The notes: generated from the sequence alone by a model not told the origin. 64,000 nt of DNA from Rhodospirillales bacterium URHD0017 (GCA_900110395.1 FODP01000008.1:248001-312000), one strand, 5' to 3'; shown: positions 24,671-37,521, numbered from the stretch's first letter. Translations and numbers: made by a program.

Positions 24671-24972
24671 ATGAGCGACTCAGTCTTTGAAAGTCTGGCC
24701 GACAGCCTTTTAGCCGCCCTCGAGGAAGGCATCGGCGCCCATGCCGATGCCGAGTTGCAGGGCGGCATCCTGACCGTCGATGGAGATGACGGGACCTGGG
24801 TCGTGAACAAACATGCACCAACCCGGCAGATTTGGCTGAGCTCGCCCCAGAGCGGGGCGCGCCACTACGCCTTTGACGCGGCCTCGGGCCAGTGGAAGGA
24901 CACCCGTGGGGGCCCCGACCTGCTCGCCCACCTGTCGGACGAGCTGGGCGTGGCCTTGGAGTGGAAGCCGCA

Positions 24973-24976
<4 letters not shown>
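24671..24976 (+). CDS. cyaY: Iron donor protein CyaY (bacterial frataxin)
   Basis: A 101-aa frataxin homologue involved in iron-sulfur cluster assembly. The acidic first helix [16 protein letters not shown], the strand [28 protein letters not shown] and GARHYAF ... WKDTRGG follow the family. No convincing ribosome-binding site precedes the ATG, and a weak promoter (TTGTCG, 17 bases, TAGACC at 24655) would start transcription only a few bases upstream. A leaderless message is possible. The stop overlaps the next start (ATGA), coupling it to the ABC exporter. Confidence 0.93.
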
Positions 24977-26727
<1,751 letters not shown>

Positions 26728-26773
26728 CCTCTCTTAGTTGATTGAAAAATCTGACGAAATGGCTTCTGAGGCC

Positions 26774-26800
26774 GTGAAACTTGCCGGAGTAAAGTTTCAC
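26774..26800. promoter_or_regulatory. Perfect 9-bp inverted repeat
   Basis: GTGAAACTT, a 9-base spacer, AAGTTTCAC. It lies 46 bases after the ABC exporter in an AT-rich patch. It could be a repressor operator for the small gene downstream or, less likely because of its low GC content and missing T-run, a terminator. Confidence 0.45.
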
Positions 26801-26822
26801 TTTAAGTACTCGCATAATTCCC

Positions 26823-26851
26823 TTGAATATCAGTGAGATATTACCTAATCT
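26823..26851 (+). promoter_or_regulatory. Sigma-70 promoter containing an inverted repeat
   Basis: TTGAAT, exactly 17 bases, then TAATCT. Within it lies a perfect 6-bp inverted repeat AATATC / GATATT (26826-26842) overlapping the -35 end and spacer, the classical place for a repressor. It points at the 48-codon ORF beginning at 26897. Confidence 0.5.
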
Positions 26852-26896
26852 TCAGCCATATTATTGACGCGTTTCGATCACCAAAGGGTTCCTCCC

Positions 26897-27043
26897 ATGT
26901 ATCTCCGGATTGAGTCGCAGAGGGCCTTCCACCGCTCCGCCTACAGCCGTCTGGCTGAATGGTGGCCGGCAGCCCTGATCGGCCTCGTTGCCCTGCTGAG
27001 CGGCCTTCCCGACGCCAACGCCGGAACGCTGCTGGGCCTCTGA
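26897..27043 (+). CDS. 48-aa hypothetical membrane peptide
   Basis: A short frame that I do not recognise. It starts MYLRIESQRAFHRSAYSRLA, then has one hydrophobic segment (PAALIGLVALLSGL) followed by PDANAGTLLGL. It could be a single-span membrane peptide or an exported peptide cleaved after NAG. A modest ribosome-binding region (GGGTTCCTCCC) precedes the ATG. Support comes from the promoter 46 bases upstream and the lack of any other gene in this gap. It could still be a chance frame. Confidence 0.4.
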   Translation: MYLRIESQRAFHRSAYSRLAEWWPAALIGLVALLSGLPDANAGTLLGL

Positions 27044-27095
27044 CGTCAATTTCCGGGCCGACCGGAAAAAGGCACGCGCCGCTGGCCGTGTCGCC

Positions 27096-29009
27096 TTACG
27101 TGAACTCGTCCAGCCGCTCCGAGTAGACGATCCGCGACGCGGCCTCGATCAGCGCCAGGTGCGTGAAGGCTTGGGGAAAGTTCCCAAGGTGGCGGCCGGT
27201 CGCAACGTCGAATTCTTCGGCGTACAGACCGAGCGGGGAGGCGATGCGCAGCAGCCGCTCCATCAGGTCGCGCGCACGCTGGACCTCTCCGACAATCGTG
27301 AGCGCGGAGACCAACCAGAACGAGCAGATCAGGAACGTGCCCTCCTTGCCCGACAGACCGTCGTCGGTCTCCTCGGTACGATAGCGCAGCACGAATCCAT
27401 GCTCGCTGAGATTATTGGCAATGGCGAGCACCGAGCTGCGCAACCGCTCGTCGTTGGCCGGCAGGAAGCCCGTGATCGCCGCCAGCAGGGTCGAGGCGTC
27501 CAGCGAATCGGTCTCATAGTGTTGACGCAGGACGCCCTTCTCGGTCAGTCCGTGCGCCAGGATATCGGCTCGGATCTCGTTGGCGGTTGCCTGCCATTTC
27601 TTCGTGAGGTCGGGAGCGCCGCGGATCTCCGCCAGGCGGGCCGCGCGATCCAGGGCGACCCAGCTCATCAGCTTGGAGGAAACATAGTGCCGGGGCGCGC
27701 CGCGCGCCTCCCAGATGCCCTGGTCCGGTTCGCGCCACACCCGCGCGGCACAGTCGGCCTGCGACTGCACGATCGGCCATAGACGGCGGGGCAGTCGCTG
27801 GCTTCGCCGCGTGTGCAGCAGGATCGATCCCAGCACGGCGCCGAAGACGTCGTTCTGACGCTGGTCGAACGCGCCGTTGCCGATGCGTACCGGACGCGCG
27901 CCGGCGTACCCCGACAGGTCATCGCGCGTCGACTCGGTGAGATCGCGGCGGCCATCGATGCCGTACATGATCTGCAGGGCGCCGTCGTCGTTGGGCTTGA
28001 GGTCGGCGACGAATTCCATGAACTCATTGGCTTCCCAGTCGAGGTTCAGCCAGTGAAGCGCCTGCAGCGTGAACGTCGAATCGCGCATCCAGCTGTAGCG
28101 GTAGTCCCAGTTGCGCTCGCCGCCGGGCGTTTCGGGCAGGGAAGTCGTCAGCGCGGCGACCGTAGCGCCTGTCGGCAGATAGGTGAGCCCCTTGATCACG
28201 AGCGCCGAGCGCATGATGAGGTATCGCCAGCGGTGATCGGGAATCCGGGCGTGGCCGATCCAGGTGCGCCAGAAGCGGGTCGTCGCCGTCATGCGGGCGT
28301 TGGCGTCGTCGGTGGTCGCGGGGGAGGCGAGCCCTTCGGCCCACGACAGCGAGCAATACATCTCCTCGCCGGCGCTGAGCGTGTGACGGCCACGCACGCT
28401 GTCGCCCTCGATGCCGAGAGCGATGCTGCTTTGCAGGCGAAGTCTCTGGTCGCCGGCCGCCGCATCGGCCACTCGATTGTTGCTCTCGAGAAGGGTCCAC
28501 TTTCCCTCCGTGCGGCCGTAGTCGAAGACCGGATCGCAGGCCAGCTCGATCTCGACCTGGCCGTCGATGCATTGCACGGTGCGGACGAGCATATGGTCGG
28601 CGCTGACATCGGCCGGCGGTCGGGTGTATGGCGTCACGCGATCCTCGCTGGTGCGCGGCCCCATGGTGAGCGCGTCGCGCACCACCACCCAGCCACCGCG
28701 CATGTTCCACGTCGTGACGAGCGTGTTGGTTCCCGGTTCATAGTGGCGCGAGTTGGGGACCGTCACGCCGAAGGGAGCCAGCCGGAAGCTGCCGGCCTGA
28801 CGATCGAGCAGGGCGGCGAACACGCTGGGCGAGTCGAACCTCGGCACGCAGAGCCAGTCGACCGATCCATCGGGGGCGATGAGCGCGCCGGTGTGGCAAT
28901 TCGACAGGAACGCGTAGTCGGCGATCGCGGGGAACGGAGACGGAGCGGCGGCACTTTGTCCCGCAGGCGGCGAGCCGGGCTCATCGCTCTGTCGATCGGT
29001 CCCGACCAT
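27096..29009 (-). CDS. Glycoside hydrolase family 15 protein (glucoamylase/trehalase-like)
   Basis: A 637-aa enzyme: an N-terminal beta-sandwich with [34 protein letters not shown], then an (alpha/alpha)6 barrel with [22 protein letters not shown], the GH15 active-site signature. No signal peptide, so it is cytoplasmic and would act on intracellular glucan, maltodextrin or trehalose to release glucose. The start was set at MVGTDRQ, which has a GGGGAGAA ribosome-binding site; the frame upstream is not coding. It is divergent from the pentose phosphate array, to which it could feed glucose. Confidence 0.93.
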   Translation of the reverse strand: MVGTDRQSDEPGSPPAGQSAAAPSPFPAIADYAFLSNCHTGALIAPDGSVDWLCVPRFDSPSVFAALLDRQAGSFRLAPFGVTVPNSRHYEPGTNTLVTTWNMRGGWVVVRDALTMGPRTSEDRVTPYTRPPADVSADHMLVRTVQCIDGQVEIELACDPVFDYGRTEGKWTLLESNNRVADAAAGDQRLRLQSSIALGIEGDSVRGRHTLSAGEEMYCSLSWAEGLASPATTDDANARMTATTRFWRTWIGHARIPDHRWRYLIMRSALVIKGLTYLPTGATVAALTTSLPETPGGERNWDYRYSWMRDSTFTLQALHWLNLDWEANEFMEFVADLKPNDDGALQIMYGIDGRRDLTESTRDDLSGYAGARPVRIGNGAFDQRQNDVFGAVLGSILLHTRRSQRLPRRLWPIVQSQADCAARVWREPDQGIWEARGAPRHYVSSKLMSWVALDRAARLAEIRGAPDLTKKWQATANEIRADILAHGLTEKGVLRQHYETDSLDASTLLAAITGFLPANDERLRSSVLAIANNLSEHGFVLRYRTEETDDGLSGKEGTFLICSFWLVSALTIVGEVQRARDLMERLLRIASPLGLYAEEFDVATGRHLGNFPQAFTHLALIEAASRIVYSERLDEFT

Positions 29010-29235
29010 GGCGTTCTCCCCCGCTGTCGTTTCAGTCTTTGTTCTTGAGAGAAAGTCGGCGCTCTTGCTCGGAGTCAAGCCTGTCTCTAGGGTCCGGCGG
29101 ACACAAAACGACCAACATTTTGCGTTCCCACGATGTGAGGTCATTTCGTGACGCCGGCTGCCTCGCAAGACGTTTGTCTTTGGCATACTGTTCGCGCATG
29201 GTGCCCGGACGTCGAAGCTGCGATGGAAGTGTTGA

Positions 29236-29943
29236 ATGACACAGCGTCACCCGCTCGTCTTCCTGGTCGACGTTGACAACACGCTGGTCGACAACGACGG
29301 GATCCAGCAGGACCTGAAGGATCATCTGGAGCGGACCTATGGCGTCGCTGCGCGCGATCGCTATTGGCGGATCCTCGAGGATCTGATGGTGGAGCTGGGC
29401 TACCGCGACTATATCGGCGCCCTCCAGAACTTCCGCGTCGAACATCCGCGCGAGATCGAACTGCTGGCGATGTCCTCCTACCTCATGGATTACCCTTTCG
29501 CCGAGCGGCTCTATCCGAACGCTCTGCAGGTGCTGAAGCGCCTGCGCAGCCTGGCCCCGACCGTGATCCTGTCGGACGGCGATGTCGTCTTCCAGCCGCG
29601 CAAGGTCGAGCATGCCGGCCTGGCCAAGGTCGCGGATGGCGACGTGCTGATCTACATCCACAAGGAAGAGTCCCTGGAAGATGTCGAGCGGCGCTTTCCG
29701 GCCGAGCACTACGTTCTCATCGACGACAAGCTGCGCATCCTGGATGCGGTCAAGCAGCTCTGGGGAGCGCGCGTGACGACCGTGCTGCCGCGCCAGGGCC
29801 AGTATGCGCACGACGCCAAGGTGTTGAGCGCCTTGCCGCCGGCGGACATCACGATCGAGCACATCGGCGACTTGCTCGACTACGACTTGGCGCGGCTCAG
29901 CACGGCGCCGCGCCGCCCTGCCTCCAGCCTGAAGGTGACATGA
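29236..29943 (+). CDS. HAD-superfamily hydrolase
   Basis: A 235-aa haloacid-dehalogenase-like phosphatase. Motif I is VDVDNTLVD, motif II ILSDGD, motif III the lysine in FQPRKVEHAG and motif IV LIDDK. An alpha-helical cap follows motif I. It is the first gene of the pentose phosphate array and overlaps tal by four bases (ATGA). The substrate is unknown; a phosphosugar is plausible from context. Confidence 0.85.
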   Translation: MTQRHPLVFLVDVDNTLVDNDGIQQDLKDHLERTYGVAARDRYWRILEDLMVELGYRDYIGALQNFRVEHPREIELLAMSSYLMDYPFAERLYPNALQVLKRLRSLAPTVILSDGDVVFQPRKVEHAGLAKVADGDVLIYIHKEESLEDVERRFPAEHYVLIDDKLRILDAVKQLWGARVTTVLPRQGQYAHDAKVLSALPPADITIEHIGDLLDYDLARLSTAPRRPASSLKVT

Positions 29944-31028
29944 TGAAACCAACCCAGAAGCTGCATGACGTCGGCCAGAGCCTGTGGCTCGACAACATCA
30001 CCCGCGAGCTGCTGAACAGCGGCACGCTGAAACGCTACATCGACGAACTTTCGGTGACGGGGCTCACCTCGAACCCGACGATCTTCGACAATGCGATCAA
30101 GAACAGCGCCATGTACGACGAAGACGTGTCGCGCTCGGCGTCCACGGCCAAATCCGCCGAGGACCTGTTCTTTCCACTGGCTCTCGCGGATCTGACGCGT
30201 GCCGCCGATCTGTTCCAGCCGGTCTTTGCCCGGACGGACGGCGTGGACGGCTGGGTGTCGCTGGAAGTTTCGCCGCTCCTGGCGCACGACACGAAGAGCA
30301 CGCTGGCGGCCGCGGTCGACCTTCACAAGCGCGCCGGCAAGCCCAACCTCTTCATCAAGATCCCGGGCACCCCGGAAGGACTGCCCGCCATCGAGGAAGC
30401 GATCTTCGCCGGCGTGCCGGTCAACGTCACGCTGCTGTTCTCGCGCGAGCAATACGTCGCGGCGGCCGAAGCATATCTGCGTGGCGTCGAGCGGCGGATC
30501 GCGGCCGGACTGAACCCGGCCGTCGCCTCGGTGGCCTCGCTCTTCATCAGTCGCTGGGACGTCGCGGTCGCCGGTAAGGTTCCGGCAGAGCTCACCAACC
30601 GGCTCGGCATCGCCGTGGGTCAGCGCGCCTACAAGGCGTATCTCGAATTGCTTGCATCGCCGCGCTTCCAGCGCGCGGCCAACAGCGGCGCTCGCGCCCA
30701 ACGCCTGCTGTGGGCCAGCACCGGCACCAAGGACCCGAAGGCGTCGGACATCCTCTATGTGAAGGCGCTCGCCGCACCCTTCACGATCAACACCATGCCC
30801 GAGGGCACCCTGAAGGACTTCGCCGATCACGGCGAGCTCGGACAGGCACTCGCAGCGGATGGCGGCGACTGCGAGACGGTTCTCGCCGGCTTCGCCAAGG
30901 CGGGTGTCGATATCAATGCGCTTGCCAAGCGGCTGCAGGACGAGGGCGCTGCGTCGTTCGTGAAATCCTGGAACGACCTGATGGAGCGCATCGATTCCAA
31001 GCGCGTCCAGATTCGCAAGGCAAGCTGA
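29940..31028 (+). CDS. tal: Transaldolase
   Basis: A 362-aa transaldolase that moves a dihydroxyacetone unit between sedoheptulose-7-P and glyceraldehyde-3-P. The Schiff-base lysine is Lys140 in [32 protein letters not shown] and [12 protein letters not shown] are the signature of the longer Tal type found in actinobacteria and alphaproteobacteria. The start is placed at the first of two adjacent ATG codons, which overlaps the HAD stop codon. A GAAGGTG ribosome-binding site precedes it. Pgi follows 10 bases downstream. Confidence 0.96.
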   Translation: MMKPTQKLHDVGQSLWLDNITRELLNSGTLKRYIDELSVTGLTSNPTIFDNAIKNSAMYDEDVSRSASTAKSAEDLFFPLALADLTRAADLFQPVFARTDGVDGWVSLEVSPLLAHDTKSTLAAAVDLHKRAGKPNLFIKIPGTPEGLPAIEEAIFAGVPVNVTLLFSREQYVAAAEAYLRGVERRIAAGLNPAVASVASLFISRWDVAVAGKVPAELTNRLGIAVGQRAYKAYLELLASPRFQRAANSGARAQRLLWASTGTKDPKASDILYVKALAAPFTINTMPEGTLKDFADHGELGQALAADGGDCETVLAGFAKAGVDINALAKRLQDEGAASFVKSWNDLMERIDSKRVQIRKAS

Positions 31029-31038
31029 GGAAAAATCA

Positions 31039-32676
31039 ATGAGCGTACCGGCTCTGCACCTGCGCCCGGCCTGGGTGTTGCTGAAGAAGCATCATCAGAA
31101 GATCAGGCGGACCCGCCTGAAGCAGCTGTTCGCCAAGGATCGCGAGCGCGGCCAGAGGCTGGTGGCCGAAGCGGCGGGAATCTACTTCGACTATTCCAAG
31201 AACCGTATCACCGACGAAACCCTGGCCTTGCTGTTCCAGCTTGCCCAGGAGTCGGGCTTGCGCGAGCACATCGACGCCATGTTCCGCGGCGAGCAGATCA
31301 ACACCTCCGAGAAGCGCGCGGTGCTTCACGTCGCCCTGCGCGCCCCGCGCGGCGCTTCGATCATGCATGACGGCCAGAACGTCGTGCCCGAGGTTCATGC
31401 CGTCCTCGACAAGATGGCGGCGTTCGCCGATCGGCTGCGCAGCGGCGACTGGAAGGGCCACACCGGCAAGCGCATCCGCAACGTGATCAACATCGGCATC
31501 GGCGGCTCGGACTTGGGCCCGGTGATGGCCTACGAAGCGCTCAGGCACTACAGCGAACGGTCGATGACCTTCCGCTTCGTATCCAACGTCGACGGCACGG
31601 ATTTCGCCGAGGCGGTACATGGCCTCGATGCGGCGGAAACGCTGTTCATCGTCTCGTCCAAGACCTTCACCACGCTCGAGACCATGACCAACGCGCACAC
31701 CGCGCGGGACTGGTTGCTGGCCGGCCTCGGCGGCGAGCAGGCCGCCACGGCCAAGCATTTCGTCGCCGTCTCCACCAACGCCGACGAGGTGACGAAGTTC
31801 GGCATCGACACCGCCAACATGTTCGGCTTCTGGGACTGGGTCGGCGGGCGCTATTCGATGGATTCCGCCATCGGGCTCTCGACCATGCTCGCCATCGGAC
31901 CGGACAATTTCCGCGCCATGCTGGGCGGCTTCCACGAGATCGACGAGCATTTCCGCACGGCGCCATTCGAGCGCAACCTGCCGGTGCTGATGGGCCTGCT
32001 CGCCCTCTGGTACAACAACTTCTTCGGCGCCCAGACCGTCGGCGTATTCCCCTACGAGCAGTACCTGAAGCGCTTTCCCGCCTATCTTCAGCAGCTCACC
32101 ATGGAGAGCAACGGCAAGCATGTGACGCTCGACGGCCAGCCGGTGGACTACGACACTGGCCCGATCTTCTGGGGTGAGCCTGGCACCAACGGGCAGCACT
32201 CCTTCTACCAGCTGATCCACCAGGGGACGCGCTTGATTCCCTGTGACTTCATCGCCTTCGCCCACACGCTCAACCAGGTCGGCCGGCATCACGACATGCT
32301 GCTGGCCAACGTCTTCGCCCAGACCGAGGCGCTGGCCTTCGGCAAGACCGCCAGGCAGGTCAAGGCCGAGGGCACGGCCGACTGGCTGGTGCCGCACCGG
32401 CTGTTCGAAGGCAATCGTCCGTCGAACACCATCTTGCTCGAAGAGTTGACGCCGGCGGCGCTCGGCAAGTTGGTGGCGCTCTACGAGCACAGCGTCTTCA
32501 CCCAGGGCACGATCTGGCAGATCGATTCCTTCGACCAGTGGGGCGTCGAGCTCGGCAAGGCGCTCGCCCAGCGCATCATCCCCGAGCTCGAGGATGCCGC
32601 CGAACCCAAGCTCAAGCATGACAGCTCGACCAACGCGCTGATCCGCCGCTATCGCAAGATGAAACAACGCAGTTGA
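31039..32676 (+). CDS. pgi: Glucose-6-phosphate isomerase
   Basis: A 545-aa cytoplasmic isomerase interconverting fructose-6-P and glucose-6-[20 protein letters not shown], the family signature [14 protein letters not shown], and [20 protein letters not shown] with its catalytic glutamine and histidine are all present; length is normal. In this array it closes the pentose phosphate cycle by returning fructose-6-P to Zwf. It sits between tal and gnd with almost no gaps, so a single transcript is likely. Confidence 0.97.
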   Translation: MSVPALHLRPAWVLLKKHHQKIRRTRLKQLFAKDRERGQRLVAEAAGIYFDYSKNRITDETLALLFQLAQESGLREHIDAMFRGEQINTSEKRAVLHVALRAPRGASIMHDGQNVVPEVHAVLDKMAAFADRLRSGDWKGHTGKRIRNVINIGIGGSDLGPVMAYEALRHYSERSMTFRFVSNVDGTDFAEAVHGLDAAETLFIVSSKTFTTLETMTNAHTARDWLLAGLGGEQAATAKHFVAVSTNADEVTKFGIDTANMFGFWDWVGGRYSMDSAIGLSTMLAIGPDNFRAMLGGFHEIDEHFRTAPFERNLPVLMGLLALWYNNFFGAQTVGVFPYEQYLKRFPAYLQQLTMESNGKHVTLDGQPVDYDTGPIFWGEPGTNGQHSFYQLIHQGTRLIPCDFIAFAHTLNQVGRHHDMLLANVFAQTEALAFGKTARQVKAEGTADWLVPHRLFEGNRPSNTILLEELTPAALGKLVALYEHSVFTQGTIWQIDSFDQWGVELGKALAQRIIPELEDAAEPKLKHDSSTNALIRRYRKMKQRS

Positions 32677-32687
32677 GGAGGCTGACC

Positions 32688-33707
32688 ATGCAGTTGGGAA
32701 TGATCGGCCTTGGCCGGATGGGAGCGAACATGGTGCGCCGCCTGCTGAAGGGCGGTCACCAATGCGTGGTGTTCGACATGTCGCCCAAGGCGGTGGCCGA
32801 GATGGTGACGGAGAAGGCGGTCGGCACTGGCTCGCTGGCGGAGTTCACCAAGGCGCTCAGCAAGCCGCGCGCGGTCTGGCTGATGGTGCCGGCCGGCGTG
32901 GTCGACAAGACCATCGCCGATCTGCTGCCTCACCTTGAGTCCGGCGACATCCTGATCGACGGCGGCAACTCCTACTATGTCGACGACATCCGCCGCGCGA
33001 AGGAGCTGGCGCCCAAGTCCATCCACTATGTCGATGTCGGCACCAGCGGCGGCGTCTGGGGCCTCGAGCGCGGCTACTGCATGATGGTCGGTGGCGAGAA
33101 CGACACGGTGAAACGCCTCGAGCCGATCTTCGCCACCCTGGCGCCCGGCCCGGGCGACATCGCGCGCACGCCGGGCCGCGAGAAAGCAAGCGGCACAGCT
33201 GAGCAGGGCTGGCTGCATTGCGGGCCCAACGGCGCCGGCCATTTCGTCAAGATGGTGCACAACGGCATCGAGTACGGCGTCATGGCGGCCTATGCCGAGG
33301 GCATGGCGGTCCTCAAGGCGGCCAATATCGGCAAGCGTTCCGGCAAGGTCGATGCCGAAACCACGCCGCTGCGCGATCCCGAGCACTACCAGTACGATCT
33401 CAACCTGCCCGATATTGCCGAAGTGTGGCGGCGCGGCAGCGTCATCGCCTCCTGGCTGCTCGACCTGCAGGCCGCGGCGCTGATCGAGGATCCGAACCTG
33501 GCGAAGTTCGCCGGCCGGGTGTCCGATTCCGGCGAAGGACGCTGGACGATCAAGGCGGCGATCGACGAGGGCGTGCCGGCGCATGTCCTGTCTTCGGCGC
33601 TCTACGAGCGGTTCAGCTCGCGCGGCGAGGCGGATTTCGCCGACAAGCTGCTCTCGGCCATGCGCTACGAGTTCGGCGGGCATATCGAGAAGAAGGCGGG
33701 ATCTTGA
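32688..33707 (+). CDS. gnd: 6-phosphogluconate dehydrogenase, short decarboxylating type
   Basis: A 339-aa enzyme of the short Gnd type (GndA/YqeC-like), well below the about 470 aa of E. coli Gnd. It oxidatively decarboxylates 6-phosphogluconate to ribulose-5-P. The dinucleotide site is [12 protein letters not shown]. The strand that binds the adenosine ribose ends VVFDMS with Asp30, where NADP-specific enzymes have Asn-Arg, so NAD+ use is likely. [14 protein letters not shown] is the substrate motif. The ATG at 32688 has a GAGGAGG site 6 bases upstream; a TTG in frame at 32673 was rejected. Confidence 0.95.
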   Translation: MQLGMIGLGRMGANMVRRLLKGGHQCVVFDMSPKAVAEMVTEKAVGTGSLAEFTKALSKPRAVWLMVPAGVVDKTIADLLPHLESGDILIDGGNSYYVDDIRRAKELAPKSIHYVDVGTSGGVWGLERGYCMMVGGENDTVKRLEPIFATLAPGPGDIARTPGREKASGTAEQGWLHCGPNGAGHFVKMVHNGIEYGVMAAYAEGMAVLKAANIGKRSGKVDAETTPLRDPEHYQYDLNLPDIAEVWRRGSVIASWLLDLQAAALIEDPNLAKFAGRVSDSGEGRWTIKAAIDEGVPAHVLSSALYERFSSRGEADFADKLLSAMRYEFGGHIEKKAGS

Positions 33708-33713
33708 CTAATG

Positions 33714-33846
33714 CCTCCCCATCGCGGAATCCGCGATGGGGAGGTTCCCCGCGAAGCGAGCGGAGGGGTCATGAGCACCAGTACCGGTGCTCATGACCCC
33801 TCCGTCGGCGTAAGACGCCGACACCTCCCCAGCTTCGCTGGGGAGG
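33714..33846. repeat. Multi-hairpin palindromic repeat, copy A
   Basis: Four consecutive perfect stems lie between gnd and tkt: a 14-bp stem at 33714-33744 (CCTCCCCATCGCGG, loop AAT), a 19-bp stem at 33761-33804 (CGGAGGGGTCATGAGCACC, loop AGTACC), a 7-bp stem at 33804-33822 (GTCGGCG, loop TAAGA) and a 10-bp stem at 33824-33846 (CCTCCCCAGC, loop TTC). The middle two stems and the last are almost identical to the element at 59734-59859. It has no coding content. Confidence 0.9.
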
Positions 33847-33866
33847 AAGTGAGATGAGGGACACCA

Positions 33867-35924
33867 ATGACTAGCGACGAGCTCGACCAACTCGCCATCA
33901 ACACCGTCCGCACGCTCTCCATCGACGCGGTCCAGCAGGCGAAGTCGGGGCATCCCGGCACGCCGATGGCGCTGGCGCCGCTGGTCTACACGCTGTGGAA
34001 CCGGATCCTGAATTTCGACCCGAAGGACCCCATCTGGCCCGGTCGCGACCGCTTCGTCCTGTCCAACGGCCACGCCTCGATGCTGCTGTGGTCGATGCTC
34101 TTCCTGACGCGCACCCAGGCGGTGAACGCCGAATACGAGAACCTCGGCAAGCCCTCGGTCACGCTCGACGACATCCGTCATTTCCGCCAGCTCGACAGCA
34201 AGGCGCCGGGCCATCCGGAATACCACTGGGTGTCGGGCGTCGAGACCACGACCGGTCCGCTGGGCCAGGGCATCGCCACCAGCGTCGGCATGGCGATCGC
34301 GCGCAAGTGGCTGGCCAGCCGCTACAACAAACCGGGCTTCGATCTGTTCGACTACAATGTCTACGCCATCTGCGGCGACGGCTGCCTGATGGAGGGCGTG
34401 GGCTCGGAGGCGGCGTCGCTCGCCGGGCACCTCCAGCTCGACGACCTGTGCTGGATCTACGACAACAACCACATTACCATCGAAGGCAAGACCAGCATCA
34501 CCTTCACCGAGGATGTCGCCGCACGCTTCCTCGCCTACCGCTGGAACGTGCTGCGCGTCGGCGATGCCAACGACCTGGGGCGCATCGAGGACGCGTTGGA
34601 CGTCTTCGCCAAGACCACGGACCGGCCGACGCTGATCATCCTCGACAGCCACATCGGCTATGGCGCGCCGCACAAGGTCGACACCTCGGCGGCCCATGGC
34701 GAGCCGCTGGGCGACGACGAGGTCAAGCTCGCCAAGCTCGCCTATGGCTGGCCGGAGGACGCCAAGTTCCTGGTGCCCGACGGGGTGATGGAAGCGTTTG
34801 ACAAGGGCATCGGCGCGCGCGGCGCCGAGGCTCGGCGGCGCTGGGAAGCGCTTCTCGCCGACTACCGCAAGCAGTTCCCGGAGCTCGCTGCCGAGATCGA
34901 CCAGATGCAGCGGCGCGAGCTGCCCAAGGGATGGGATCGCAACCTGCCAAGCTTCAAGGCCGATCCCAAGGGCATCGCCGGCCGCGACGCTTCTGGCGAA
35001 GTCCTGAACGTGCTTGCCCAGAACATCCCCTGGTTCCTCGGCGGATCGGCGGACCTCGGCTCGTCGAACAAGACGACGCTGAAGTTCGCCGGCGCCGGCG
35101 ACTTCGAGCCCGGCAGCCCTGGCGGCCGCAACTTCCATTTCGGCATCCGCGAGCACGCCATGGCGGCGATCGTGAACGGGATGTCGCTCTCCAAGCTGCG
35201 GGCCTTCGGCGCGACCTTCTTCATCTTCAGCGACTATGCCCGGCCGGCGATCCGGCTGAGCGCCCTCATGGATCTGCCGACCATCCTCGTCTTCACCCAT
35301 GACGCCATGGGCGACGGCGAGGACGGGCCGACGCATCAGCCGGTCGAGCAGCTCGTCTCGTTGCGCGCCATCCCCGGCCTCGTGGTGCTGCGGCCAGCCG
35401 ACGCCAACGAGGTGGTCGAGGCCTATCGCTACATCGTGCAGCTCCGTCACCAGCCGGCAGTGCTCGCCTTGTCGCGCCAGCCTCTGCCGACCTTCGACCG
35501 CGGCAAGTACGCATCGGCGGCCGGCGTCGCGCGCGGCGCCTATGTCATGGCGGACGCACCGGGTGGTCCGCCCGAGATCATCCTCATCGCGTCCGGCAGC
35601 GAGGTCGCCCTGATCGTCGAGGCGCACGAGGCGCTGACGGCCAAGGGCGTCCGCTCGCGCATCGTCTCGATGGCCTCATGGGACATCTTCGAGCACCAGC
35701 CGCAGTCCTATCGCGAGGAAGTGCTGCCGCCCGCCGTCAAGGCGCGGCTTGCCGTCGAGCAGGCATCGGCGCTGGGCTGGGAGCGCTATGTCGGCGACCA
35801 GGGCCGGGTCATCGGCATGAAGGCCTTCGGCGCCTCCGCACCGCTCAAGGAGCTGCAGCGCAAGTTCGGCTTCGAGCCCGACAAGGTCGTCGCCGCGGCC
35901 TTGGACATGCTCGGGCGCAAGTGA
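33867..35924 (+). CDS. tkt: Transketolase
   Basis: A 685-aa thiamine-diphosphate enzyme transferring two-carbon units between pentose, triose and hexose phosphates. The N-terminal [18 protein letters not shown] and [22 protein letters not shown] bind the cofactor and substrate. [20 protein letters not shown] is the ThDP/Mg motif with a late asparagine (DNNHITIEG). The central pyrimidine-binding domain has [10 protein letters not shown] and [14 protein letters not shown]. It follows the repeat element in the same direction as gnd and precedes zwf by 22 bases. Confidence 0.97.
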   Translation: MTSDELDQLAINTVRTLSIDAVQQAKSGHPGTPMALAPLVYTLWNRILNFDPKDPIWPGRDRFVLSNGHASMLLWSMLFLTRTQAVNAEYENLGKPSVTLDDIRHFRQLDSKAPGHPEYHWVSGVETTTGPLGQGIATSVGMAIARKWLASRYNKPGFDLFDYNVYAICGDGCLMEGVGSEAASLAGHLQLDDLCWIYDNNHITIEGKTSITFTEDVAARFLAYRWNVLRVGDANDLGRIEDALDVFAKTTDRPTLIILDSHIGYGAPHKVDTSAAHGEPLGDDEVKLAKLAYGWPEDAKFLVPDGVMEAFDKGIGARGAEARRRWEALLADYRKQFPELAAEIDQMQRRELPKGWDRNLPSFKADPKGIAGRDASGEVLNVLAQNIPWFLGGSADLGSSNKTTLKFAGAGDFEPGSPGGRNFHFGIREHAMAAIVNGMSLSKLRAFGATFFIFSDYARPAIRLSALMDLPTILVFTHDAMGDGEDGPTHQPVEQLVSLRAIPGLVVLRPADANEVVEAYRYIVQLRHQPAVLALSRQPLPTFDRGKYASAAGVARGAYVMADAPGGPPEIILIASGSEVALIVEAHEALTAKGVRSRIVSMASWDIFEHQPQSYREEVLPPAVKARLAVEQASALGWERYVGDQGRVIGMKAFGASAPLKELQRKFGFEPDKVVAAALDMLGRK

Positions 35925-35946
35925 TCGGAAGGAGGAGCGAGAAGCC

Positions 35947-37500
35947 ATGGTGAACACCACAACCGCGGCTGTGGCGAAGGCCGAAACGGTTGCCGTCGCG
36001 CCGCCCTGCGCCATGGTGATCTTCGGGGCCGGCGGCGACCTGACCAAGCGCCTGGTCACGCCGGCGCTCTACAATCTCGTCACCGCCAAGCGGCTGCCCG
36101 ATGGCTTCAGGTTGGTTGGCGTCGACCACGGCAACAGGACCGTGGACGACTGGCGCAAGACCCTCAGCGACATGATGAACGAATTCGTCACCAAGGGTGG
36201 CGGCGAGTTCCAGGCCGACCGCATCGACGAGACGGCCTGGAAGTGGCTGACCGACCGCATGACCTACCTGCAGGGCGACTTCGAGGACCCGCAAACCTAC
36301 AGCCGCCTCAAGGACCATCTTGCGGGCCTCGACAAGACGGCCGGCACGGCGGGCAACCATCTCTTTTATCTCGCCGTCGCCGAGCGCTTTTTCAGCGTCG
36401 TTGTCGCCGCCCTCGGGGCGGCGGACATGGTCAAGGAAGAGAACGGACAATGGCGGCGCGTCGTCGTCGAGAAGCCGTTCGGGCGTGACCTGCCCTCGGC
36501 CAAGGCGCTCAATGCCGCGATCCTGAAGACGCTGCACGAGCATCAGATCTATCGAATGGACCATTTCCTCGGCAAGGAGACGGTCCAGAACATCATGGCG
36601 CTGCGCTTTGCCAACGGCCTGTTCGAACCGCTGTGGAATCGCCAGCATATCGACCACGTCCAGATCACCGCCTCGGAGACGGTCGGCGTCGAACGGCGCG
36701 GCAAGTTCTACGAGCAGACCGGGGCACTGCGCGACATGGTGCCCAATCACATGTTCCAGCTGCTGTCGCTGACGGCAATGGAGCCGCCGATCTCCTTCGA
36801 CGCCGAGGCCGTCCGCGGCAAGAAGGCGGAAGTCATCCAGGCCATACGTCCGGTGAAATATCCGCTGAGGGACGCCGTGCGCGGCCAGTACGGTGCCGGC
36901 ACCGTGCTGGGCAAGCAGGCCCTGGCTTATCGAAGCGAACCCAACGTTGCCCCGGATTCGAACACCGAGACCTACATCGCCTGGAAGCTGCAGATCGACA
37001 ACTGGCGCTGGGCCGGGGTGCCCTTCTATTTGCGCACGGGAAAATATCTCAGGCGGCGCTGGACCGAAGTCGCCATCCGCTTCCACCAGGCGCCTTACAC
37101 GCTGTTTCGCGGCACGCATGTCGAGCAGATGAATCCCAACTGGATGATCCTGCGCATCCAGCCCGATGAAGGCATCGCGCTCCAGTTCGCCGCCAAGCGT
37201 CCCGGCCCCACGGTGACGCTCGGCAACGTCAGCATGGACTTCGCCTACAAGACCTATTTCGCCTCGGCGCCCAACACCGGCTACGAAACGCTGCTCTATG
37301 ACTGCATGATCGGCGACGCCACGCTGTTCCAGCGTGCCGACAACATCGAGGCCGGTTGGCGCGCGGTTCAGCCGATCATGGACTTCTGGGCGAACAACCC
37401 GGCCAAGGATCTGGCGACCTATGCTGCCGGCAGCGACGGTCCGGCGGCGGCCGACGCATTGCTGGCGCGTGCCGGACGTGCCTGGCGCCCGCTCGAATAG
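35947..37500 (+). CDS. zwf: Glucose-6-phosphate dehydrogenase
   Basis: A 517-aa enzyme that oxidises glucose-6-P to 6-phosphogluconolactone. The coenzyme loop reads [11 protein letters not shown] (residues 25-35) where most enzymes have GASGDLAKR. The catalytic motif [10 protein letters not shown] contains Asp205-His206. [18 protein letters not shown] and the beta-strand [16 protein letters not shown] complete the family. The GAGG loop is a substitution seen in a subset of Zwf proteins and may alter coenzyme preference. It has a strong GGAAGGAGGAG ribosome-binding site. It supplies Pgl, two genes downstream. Confidence 0.96.
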   Translation: MVNTTTAAVAKAETVAVAPPCAMVIFGAGGDLTKRLVTPALYNLVTAKRLPDGFRLVGVDHGNRTVDDWRKTLSDMMNEFVTKGGGEFQADRIDETAWKWLTDRMTYLQGDFEDPQTYSRLKDHLAGLDKTAGTAGNHLFYLAVAERFFSVVVAALGAADMVKEENGQWRRVVVEKPFGRDLPSAKALNAAILKTLHEHQIYRMDHFLGKETVQNIMALRFANGLFEPLWNRQHIDHVQITASETVGVERRGKFYEQTGALRDMVPNHMFQLLSLTAMEPPISFDAEAVRGKKAEVIQAIRPVKYPLRDAVRGQYGAGTVLGKQALAYRSEPNVAPDSNTETYIAWKLQIDNWRWAGVPFYLRTGKYLRRRWTEVAIRFHQAPYTLFRGTHVEQMNPNWMILRIQPDEGIALQFAAKRPGPTVTLGNVSMDFAYKTYFASAPNTGYETLLYDCMIGDATLFQRADNIEAGWRAVQPIMDFWANNPAKDLATYAAGSDGPAAADALLARAGRAWRPLE

Positions 37501-37521
37501 GCGAACACCACAGAGGTCGTG

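Noticed and set aside
29010..29235. GGGAACG followed by CGTTTT on the minus strand, as a possible EcfG general-stress promoter of the GH15 gene
   Set aside because: The spacing is 13 bases, too short for the usual 16-17, so it was not annotated.
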